Below, one piece after another: positions 22,808-29,482 of a stretch of DNA of 29,482 bases. Position 1 is the stretch's first letter. Each line of letters opens with the position of its first letter. This stretch comes from a virus. A model generated the notes under the pieces. That model did not search any database, was not told the DNA's origin, and worked only from the letters and a program-made list of their open reading frames with translations. Made by a program: the position numbers and the translations under genes. The stretch is taken from positions 1-29,482 of IMG/VR virus record IMGVR_UViG_3300017760_000055. The stretch is one strand, 5' to 3'.

Positions 22808-25800
22808 ATGTCTGATTATGATCCTAGCCTTGCAAATAATCTCTATACTAAGGATGCTTTTCAAGCTGAATTAGATCAAAGAGCTGAAATGCAAGCTTTA
22901 AAAGAAGCTAGACAACAGGAAGAAGAAGAAGAAAAACAAGTTGAGCGTCAGGCACAACAAGCTGAGCAAGAAAAGGAAGATAGCAAACATCTTGGAGACA
23001 AGATCCTTGATACACCTGTTGTTGGTCAAATTGCTTCCGTTGGAGCTGGCGTTACTGATACTGCTTTAGATATTGCTGGCATGATTCCATGGTTGAAACC
23101 TATTGAGGAATCCTGGGATGAACATCATGGCAGGGAGCGTGAAGATAATCCACTCAATAAATTTATTAGGGATGCATCTGGTCTGATTATTCCATCACTT
23201 ACTGGTGGTGGAATGATTGCTAAAGGACTTCAGGGTGCTGCTACAGCAGGCAAGCTTGGTGCAGGCGTTAAGGCTGCATCAGCGTTGAAGCGTACTCAAG
23301 TCCTCGGACGCATTGCTACTGACCTTGGTGTCAGTACAGCTGTTGAAGCTGTCTCTGACCAAACAGAAGAGGCCGGTAATGTGGCATCTGCACTGGAGGA
23401 GCTGTTCAATGCTCCTGGCTCAATACCTTGGGCTAGTCGTGAAGAAGATAATCCAGATGTTAGATACCAAAAAAATATGTATGAAGCCGCCGCTATGGGC
23501 GGTTTTGTAGGTTTGATTGATGGATTGTTTGCCTTAAAAAAAGGTTATGAGTTTATTCCTAAAAACGATAAATCAACTGAACTTCTGAACCTAAAACTTC
23601 AAAAAGAAAACGTAGATTTAGATGCTGCTGGTGGTGATGTTGTCGTAGCCAAAATTGAGGCACAACGTGCTGCAAGAGAAGAGGCTATTACTGATGAGGC
23701 TGTACGTCGTTTTGAATATAACGATGGTACTTATGATCCTTATATCCACGAACCACATCAGGCTATTGATAGGCCAGCTATGAACTTTGATGCTGATCCA
23801 GCTAAGTTTATGGTTGATAACCATCGTATCTTAAATAACATTGGTACTACAAATGGTCGTCCTACACCTGTTGTAACTGACCACTATAAGTTTAAGTTTT
23901 TAGATGCTGGTTCATCAGTAGATCGTAATAAACTTCTAGATGATCTTGCTAGTCGTTCACAACATGATTTTGATGTGACCTTCCAAGGTGCTAAGGAGAA
24001 AGTTACGCTGAAAGATAAGGATATCAAAAATTCTGTAGATACTCTTGTTAAGCAGGCATTTGAAATTGATACCAAAAAATTTGAAGAAGTCTTCAAGAAA
24101 AACATGGATTACACTACTGATCGTCTGGTCGTAGGTGGTAAACAGGTTGATTTGTTGACTACTGCTGGTATGAAGGAAGCCGGAGAGGTTCTTAAAAAAG
24201 GTTTGGATATGTTAGATCCAGACCGTATTCGTAGTGCAGCTAAGATTACCTCGCAGTCTGCTGGTGATGCTGCTGATTTAGCAAGAGGTATTGCCTTTAT
24301 TGCTGAAGATGGAAATATTGCTAGTCAAGCTGATTTATTGATTGATAACCTGTCACTTGTCTTACGTGAAACTGGTATCCATAAAGCTATCAAAGGTTAT
24401 GGTCTTAAGGCGTTGGACTTTACTGAGCGTGGCATTAAAACTAAGCAAGGTCTAGATGCTTCTTTCTATGAAGAAGCTGGTGAGGTTTACGAACAAATTG
24501 TAAAACAAAAATCTGATAGTGCTGCAACTCTTGCTAAAGAATTGAAAGCTATTAACAAAGAAAATCCACAATATTTGAAGCCACTTTGGGAGCAATATCT
24601 AAAGACTGGTGGTGATATTGATACCATGGAAAAGATTAATCAACTTGTTGAAAATAGGCTTGGCTTTTGGAAGAAAGCTTTTGTAGATGGTGAATCTCAA
24701 TATCCTTCATATCTACTGCAAGAGTTGAACTCTGCTAGATACAACAGCGTCCTAAATGGACTTGCACCTGTACGTGCTGTTGCTGGTGGTGCTATGGCAT
24801 TGATTGGTAAGCCACTCACTACTTTTGTTGGTAGTGTTCCTCGTGTCTTGATGGATCGTCAGGAAGGCTTAGGTGAGTTCAAACGTGCTATGTACACCTA
24901 CGGTGGTGTTGTAGAAAACATACAGCGTGGTTTTAAAAACCTGAAAAGTGAGTGGAAACATGCTGTTGAAAATCCAAGAGGTGAGAAACAAATTGGTAGG
25001 GCTGATGTTAAGCAGCAGTCTTTAGATGATTTTCAAACACTTGAACGTATGTCAAGTGAGTGGATGAAAAAAGGAGACTTTGGTAAAGTAGCTGCTTGGA
25101 ATATTACTAAGGGTCTTTCATACTTTAACAACTGGAGCTATGCACGATGGGGTGTTAACTCTATGTCTGCTATCGATGGTTTTACGAAATCAATGACTCG
25201 CAGTATGGCTGCACGTTCTAAAGCATATGATGAGCTATTTTCTCAAAGTAATGGTGCATTTGATACCAAGGCTTTTGAAACAATGCAACGTAAGTTGTAT
25301 AACGATTCCTTTGATGCTGATGGTCTGATGACCAATAAATTAGCTCAAGATGTGGCTAAAGCTGGAAATTATGCAGCAGGTGAAATTAACCTAAACTTGG
25401 ATATGGATAGTGTAAAAGCATTGGAAGGTGTTATGAAACACTTCCCTTTGATGCGCTCTATCTTTATGTTTCCAAGAACAGGTATGAATGCTTTGGAGTT
25501 AGCTGCTACGTTTAACCCAGGCAATATGGTCACCACAATCACTAATGGAAAGTTAAATCTTTCTCTTGGTAAGGCACGTCGTCTTATGACTGCCACAACA
25601 GATGACCAAATTAAGGAAGTCCTTAGTGAGCATGGTCTATCTGGCTTTGGTTCTGAGGCTTTCAAACAACTCAAGAGTGAGTACCTAGGTAGATATACAG
25701 CAGGTAGTGCTGTAACGATGGGTGCTGCAATGCTTGCTGCACATGGAATGATCACCGGTTCTGGACCACAGGATGACGGTGAGAAGAGACGTATGCAGGC

Positions 25801-26761
25801 TATGGGTTGGAAACCTTTCTCCTTCTGGGATCCAGTCGGTCAGCAATGGCGCAGTTATCAAGGTTTGGAACCGTTTGATACGTTCCTCGGTCTTACTGCT
25901 GATATTGCATATAACTTTAACCGTGTTGATCAAGCTGTAACAGAAGATTGGTTCCGTGCTATTGCACATTCTATTACTATGAATGTGTCTAACAAGTCAT
26001 TTCTTAGTGGATTTGAGCCTCTTGTAGGTTTAATCACTATGGATCCATCTCAGATCACACGATATCTTGTCAATGTTACTGATAGCACTATTCCTGGTGC
26101 AGGTGTACGGAGTATTCTCAATAAGGTCATTACACCACAGCTCAAAGATGTGCAAAATAACTACTTTGAGTACCTAGCTAATAGGAACAAGTGGCTTGTT
26201 GGTGATAAACTTGAGACTTTCCTCGATGTCTATACCGGAATGCCTATCAATACATATGACCCAATGAATCGGGCTATTAATAGTGTGCTTCCTTTCTTTA
26301 AAACGAATGGTGGTATGGAACCTTGGCGAAAACAGCTACTTGCTAGTGGTTGGGATGGTCTACAAGCTGTACGTCGAAATAAAATCGACGGCAAAAATTT
26401 ACGACCTAGTGAGAGACAGTTTATTAATAATTGGATTGCACAAAACTACCAGCTTGGACGGCGTGTAGAAGATCTTTTCAACCAATCACCTAAGTTTTGG
26501 GAGAAAGAAATGAAAAAATACGTCAAAGACAGGGGTCTAAAAACGCAAGAAGAGTACCCTATCAAGCAAACTTTACTTCACGATAAACTAAATCAGCTAC
26601 ATAATGAAGCGTTTGATGCTGGTTTTGCTGCCTTAGCACAAGAAAATGCAGCATATGGTACTCGTAAAAACCTACAACAACTTGTAAATACCTCTATTAA
26701 ACGAGGAGATTACAAATCTGCCACCCAGGCTGCTGAAGCCATTAAAAATATTCCTAAATAA
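22808..26761 (+). CDS. Internal virion protein, gp16-like
   Basis: This is the largest ejection protein, 1317 residues, almost the length of T7 gp16 (1318). The start is an acidic/Gln coiled coil (EEEEEKQVERQAQQAEQEK) followed by hydrophobic and Gly-rich stretches (VGQIASVGAGVTDTALDIAG, LIIPSLTGGGMIAKGLQGAA). The middle and C-terminal parts contain long helical regions, and MKHFPLMRSIFMFPRTGMNA, MGWKPFSFWDPVGQQWRSYQ and LEPFDTFLGLTADIAYNF are recognisable gp16-type blocks. No N-terminal transglycosylase domain like that of T7 gp16 is visible; the neighbouring gp15-like protein carries one instead. It ends three bases before the tail fibre start. Confidence 0.85.
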   Translation: MSDYDPSLANNLYTKDAFQAELDQRAEMQALKEARQQEEEEEKQVERQAQQAEQEKEDSKHLGDKILDTPVVGQIASVGAGVTDTALDIAGMIPWLKPIEESWDEHHGREREDNPLNKFIRDASGLIIPSLTGGGMIAKGLQGAATAGKLGAGVKAASALKRTQVLGRIATDLGVSTAVEAVSDQTEEAGNVASALEELFNAPGSIPWASREEDNPDVRYQKNMYEAAAMGGFVGLIDGLFALKKGYEFIPKNDKSTELLNLKLQKENVDLDAAGGDVVVAKIEAQRAAREEAITDEAVRRFEYNDGTYDPYIHEPHQAIDRPAMNFDADPAKFMVDNHRILNNIGTTNGRPTPVVTDHYKFKFLDAGSSVDRNKLLDDLASRSQHDFDVTFQGAKEKVTLKDKDIKNSVDTLVKQAFEIDTKKFEEVFKKNMDYTTDRLVVGGKQVDLLTTAGMKEAGEVLKKGLDMLDPDRIRSAAKITSQSAGDAADLARGIAFIAEDGNIASQADLLIDNLSLVLRETGIHKAIKGYGLKALDFTERGIKTKQGLDASFYEEAGEVYEQIVKQKSDSAATLAKELKAINKENPQYLKPLWEQYLKTGGDIDTMEKINQLVENRLGFWKKAFVDGESQYPSYLLQELNSARYNSVLNGLAPVRAVAGGAMALIGKPLTTFVGSVPRVLMDRQEGLGEFKRAMYTYGGVVENIQRGFKNLKSEWKHAVENPRGEKQIGRADVKQQSLDDFQTLERMSSEWMKKGDFGKVAAWNITKGLSYFNNWSYARWGVNSMSAIDGFTKSMTRSMAARSKAYDELFSQSNGAFDTKAFETMQRKLYNDSFDADGLMTNKLAQDVAKAGNYAAGEINLNLDMDSVKALEGVMKHFPLMRSIFMFPRTGMNALELAATFNPGNMVTTITNGKLNLSLGKARRLMTATTDDQIKEVLSEHGLSGFGSEAFKQLKSEYLGRYTAGSAVTMGAAMLAAHGMITGSGPQDDGEKRRMQAMGWKPFSFWDPVGQQWRSYQGLEPFDTFLGLTADIAYNFNRVDQAVTEDWFRAIAHSITMNVSNKSFLSGFEPLVGLITMDPSQITRYLVNVTDSTIPGAGVRSILNKVITPQLKDVQNNYFEYLANRNKWLVGDKLETFLDVYTGMPINTYDPMNRAINSVLPFFKTNGGMEPWRKQLLASGWDGLQAVRRNKIDGKNLRPSERQFINNWIAQNYQLGRRVEDLFNQSPKFWEKEMKKYVKDRGLKTQEEYPIKQTLLHDKLNQLHNEAFDAGFAALAQENAAYGTRKNLQQLVNTSIKRGDYKSATQAAEAIKNIPK

Positions 26762-26764
26762 TCA

Positions 26765-29482
26765 ATGGCAATTACAACTAATTCTTATACGGGAGATGGG
26801 TCTACTACGGTATATACCATCTCCTTTCCGTATGTAAAAACCGCAGATGTAAAGGCCACTCTTGATGGCTCAGCAACTACTGCATTTACAGTATCTGGTA
26901 CAAATTTAACATTTACGTCTGCACCTGCTAATAGTGTAGCAATTAAACTGTTTAGAGAGACTAATAATGAAACTATTCTAGCTAGTTTCCAGTCTGGTTC
27001 AGCACTTCGTGCTGTAGATATGAATACGAACTTTACTCAAAGTTTGTATGTCTCTCAGGAGACTACAACGACCGCAGATTCGGCTGTAACAACGGCTAAT
27101 TCAGCGGTCACAACGGCTAACGGTGCTGTCACTACAGCTAATGCAGCCACTTCTACTGCTGATTCAGCGGTTACTACAGCTAACAGTGCTGTCACTACAG
27201 CCAATGCAGCTACTGCAACGGCTAATACGGCGTCCACTAACGCTTCTAGTGCTGTTACGACAGCCAATACAGCATCAACCAATGCTTCTGCTGCTGTTAC
27301 GACAGCCAATAGTGCAGATACCAAGGCTGATAACGCTGTAAGTACAGCAAACACTGCATCCACTAATGCTTCCAGTGCTGTAAGTACGGCTAATACAGCG
27401 ACTACAACTGCCAATAGTGCGGTCAGTACAGCTAATACTGCTTCTACCAATGCTTCTGCGGCTGTAACGACTGCGAATAACGCTCAGACTGCTGTTAATA
27501 ATGCAGCTATCTTTGTCATTGTTAATAACGTCGCAGCGATCCCTGGAAGCCCCTCTGACCAGGATCGAATTGAGATTACGGACTCGTCTGGGGTTCAGCA
27601 ATCAAGCGTTGTTGCAGGCCTTCCTGTTGGCTTTGTAGGTGACTCTGGGTTGTTTGTAAGACTTAAGTACCAGACTTCTAATAGTAAGTGGAACTTTGTT
27701 CAGTATAGTGCTAATGATATTGATGATCGATATGTAAGATATTTTAGTGGTAATGTTGGTATTGGTACAACAAGTCCAGCAGAGATTCTCCATGTAAATG
27801 GCACTGCTAGTGCAATTAAAATCGACAGCAATGGTGATGCAGCACTTAGATTTGCCACAAGTGGTACAAATAAATTTAGTATTTATCACACATCAGGTGG
27901 AACATTAAACTTTTTTGATAATACGAATAGCCAAAACAGGTTGTCAATCACCAGCACCGGAGATGCGGAGTTTGGTGGGTCTATAGTCAGCAAATATGGT
28001 GAACTTAAGAGAGATGTAAGTACCAGCAGTTTTGTGTTAACAGGAGGTACTGCGTCAAACAACGGTGCAAACATAATTTTGTACGGACCTTCACATTCAT
28101 CGCATGCAAGTGTCGTACGGATTCGTCAGAGTGGTTCTGACAGAATTTATATCAACGGCTCGGGAAATGTTGGGATTGGAAACAGTGATCCAGGTGCGCT
28201 GCTTAATGTACGCGATTCTAGTGCTGCGGGTGTAATACGTATTGGAGGAAATAATGGCTCAGTCGTTGGCTGTGATATTACCTACTCTAATTCAGGTGCA
28301 ACGAGCACTACTATTAAGCAAAATTATCGATCGTCTAATTCTAGCGCTGAGCTAAAAATTGATTCTGGTGTTTTCACTGTCTGCAGTGGATCCGGTGGCC
28401 TTGAAACGATGCGAGTGCACCACAACAGAAATGTTGGCATCAGAACAAGCGCACCAGCAGCTCCTTTACATGTCGATTCAGACAATGCTTATGGCAGCGT
28501 TGTACTAAGTCGTGATGGAGGTGCAGTAGGACGGAGACCTTTTGGTATCGGCATATCTGGTAGTGCTGATGACCATTTGAGAATTAGTTCCTCAAGTGAC
28601 ACAACAGGTGCAAACGCATTTACAAATCAGATTATTGAAATTACATCTGAAGGAAAAGTTGGAATTAATACGAATTCGCCTGAAGGTGTATTAAGTATTT
28701 ATGGAACAGCTGCCGAACCTCCTACAAGTGGAACAACATCTAATTCTTTAATTGAACTTAGTAGCAGTCTTGGCAATAGGCTTAACATTGGACTAAATAC
28801 AGCAACTGGAAATTATGGTTCATATATTCAAGCAAGTGATAATAACTTAGCTGTAAATTATTCATTATATTTACAGCCTAATGGTGGTAATGTTGGGATT
28901 GGCACTACGAATCCTGATGCTGCCCTGGATATTTTTACATCAACTGGTCCTTACTTTCGTGGTGGCTCTGACAATACTGCAAGACAACTAATTATTGAAA
29001 GCAGTACGACCACAAATGCTGGTGATACACATACTTTCCGTGCTTCAAGCACTACTGGCGTTATAGCGTTCGCAAATTCGGTTAGCTCTGAGCATATGCG
29101 AATCGACAGCTCGGGAAATGTTGGGATTGGTACGTCAAATCCTGTTGCTCCTTTAACAATAGGTGCTGCTAATCATAGTTCTGAAGATTTCGTTCTTCAC
29201 ACGTCCAACAACGGCAACTCAAGAATTAGGTTTAGGGAAGGCGGTACTCAAGCTTCCGGCTTTAACGAATATTCATTTGGCATGGTTGGAAATGGCAATG
29301 CTATGACCTTTGAATCACAAGCTATAGGTGAAGTCATGCGTATCAACAGCTCGGGAAATGTTGGTATCAATGAACTTGATCCGTATTATAGACTCCACAT
29401 GGTGTTTAGCAATGCCACTACAGCGTTGTCTGGTGGTACTAGCGGTCAGTGGGGCAGTGACGGCATAAGAATCGAAAATAGC
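26765..29482 (+). CDS. Tail fibre, T7 gp17-like N-terminus (3' end outside window)
   Basis: The fibre attaches to the tail and recognises the host surface. The frame is open from ATG 26765 to the last base (906 codons), with no stop. Residues 1-100 resemble the T7 fibre tail-attachment domain (SYTGDGSTTVYTISFPYVK, SALRAVDMNTNFTQSLYV). Residues 104-248 are a Ala/Thr/Asn heptad-like repeat, probably a trimeric coiled coil. From about 329 on, seven copies of GNVGIGT.SP....L.V occur, a pattern seen in beta-rich fibres that end in a self-cleaving S74 chaperone; that part would be right of the window. The receptor is unknown. The repeats encourage recombination and exchange of tips. Confidence 0.88.
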   Translation, partial: MAITTNSYTGDGSTTVYTISFPYVKTADVKATLDGSATTAFTVSGTNLTFTSAPANSVAIKLFRETNNETILASFQSGSALRAVDMNTNFTQSLYVSQETTTTADSAVTTANSAVTTANGAVTTANAATSTADSAVTTANSAVTTANAATATANTASTNASSAVTTANTASTNASAAVTTANSADTKADNAVSTANTASTNASSAVSTANTATTTANSAVSTANTASTNASAAVTTANNAQTAVNNAAIFVIVNNVAAIPGSPSDQDRIEITDSSGVQQSSVVAGLPVGFVGDSGLFVRLKYQTSNSKWNFVQYSANDIDDRYVRYFSGNVGIGTTSPAEILHVNGTASAIKIDSNGDAALRFATSGTNKFSIYHTSGGTLNFFDNTNSQNRLSITSTGDAEFGGSIVSKYGELKRDVSTSSFVLTGGTASNNGANIILYGPSHSSHASVVRIRQSGSDRIYINGSGNVGIGNSDPGALLNVRDSSAAGVIRIGGNNGSVVGCDITYSNSGATSTTIKQNYRSSNSSAELKIDSGVFTVCSGSGGLETMRVHHNRNVGIRTSAPAAPLHVDSDNAYGSVVLSRDGGAVGRRPFGIGISGSADDHLRISSSSDTTGANAFTNQIIEITSEGKVGINTNSPEGVLSIYGTAAEPPTSGTTSNSLIELSSSLGNRLNIGLNTATGNYGSYIQASDNNLAVNYSLYLQPNGGNVGIGTTNPDAALDIFTSTGPYFRGGSDNTARQLIIESSTTTNAGDTHTFRASSTTGVIAFANSVSSEHMRIDSSGNVGIGTSNPVAPLTIGAANHSSEDFVLHTSNNGNSRIRFREGGTQASGFNEYSFGMVGNGNAMTFESQAIGEVMRINSSGNVGINELDPYYRLHMVFSNATTALSGGTSGQWGSDGIRIENS
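27074..27508 (+). repeat. Degenerate 21-bp repeat array in the tail fibre shaft
   Basis: Units of seven codons such as AVTTANS, AVTTANG, ASTNASS and AVSTANT recur about twenty times. They give a strict heptad with Ala at two core positions. The opposite strand is also free of stops over most of it (27055-27450), a side effect of the biased codons. Confidence 0.85.
27749..29377 (+). repeat. Seven dispersed GNVGIG-type repeats in the tail fibre
   Basis: Copies begin near 27749, 28163, 28427, 28652, 28886, 29114 and 29354, each coding for about 15 residues of the form [GR][NK]VGI.....P...L.[VIM]. The last two share the DNA AACAGCTCGGGAAATGTTGG exactly, and the second shares most of it, which suggests recent duplication or gene conversion. 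Confidence 0.85.

Noticed and set aside
27055-27450. 131-codon - strand frame with Ala/Val/Leu repeats
   Set aside because: It is the reverse reading of the heptad array of the tail fibre; the lack of stops follows from the repeated codons.
1-29482. CRISPR array, integrase or attachment site
   Set aside because: No spaced direct repeats of array type, no recombinase motifs and no long tRNA match were seen in the window.

Overview
The window is the middle and right part of a T7-like podovirus genome that infects marine cyanobacteria. Every supported gene lies on the + strand. The order follows T7: primase/helicase, DNA polymerase and exonuclease first, then portal, scaffold, major capsid, the two tail tubular proteins, three internal virion (ejection) proteins and the tail fibre. 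The cyanophage identity rests on photosynthesis genes inside the structural block (psbA for the D1 protein and hli for a high-light-inducible protein), on a class I ribonucleotide reductase pair, and on a small protein that looks like NblA, the adaptor for phycobilisome degradation. Phycobilisomes occur in marine Synechococcus but not in typical Prochlorococcus, so a Synechococcus host is the better guess.

Layout. Positions 1-4280 hold DNA replication and degradation: the 3' part of a gp4-like primase-helicase (its 5' end is outside the window), a possible small gene, a DNA polymerase split by a frameshift into an exonuclease ORF and a polymerase ORF, a gp6-like 5'-3' exonuclease and the NblA-like gene. 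Positions 4208-6949 hold nucleotide metabolism: a DUF3310 protein, a MazG-like pyrophosphohydrolase, the reductase alpha and beta subunits and a 34-residue membrane peptide. Positions 6949-9088 hold a small conserved-looking protein and a 653-residue lysine-rich protein with four EF-hand-like repeats. Positions 9085-11285 hold portal and scaffold. Positions 11285-13751 are an accessory island: hli, three tiny lysine-rich proteins, a terminator, a secreted beta-barrel-like protein, a hairpin, psbA and two small genes. A structured leader of about 150 bases with a likely phage RNA polymerase promoter precedes the major capsid gene, which is followed by a textbook terminator. From 15154 to the end lie gp11, gp12, gp14-, gp15- and gp16-like proteins and an incomplete tail fibre that runs off the right edge.

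How it works together. Helicase, polymerase and exonuclease replicate phage DNA and recycle host DNA. MazG and the reductase supply or adjust nucleotide pools. NblA-like, D1 and Hli proteins probably act on the host light-harvesting and photosystem apparatus so that energy keeps flowing during infection. The structural genes then build the particle. Many genes are coupled by TAATG or ATGA overlaps, and few start codons have a clear Shine-Dalgarno sequence.

The points most worth attention are the split polymerase, the NblA-like gene, the beta subunit that keeps its metal ligands but lacks the radical tyrosine, the EF-hand-like repeat protein, the lysozyme-like domain attached to the gp15-like rather than the gp16-like ejection protein, and the unusual leader before the capsid gene.
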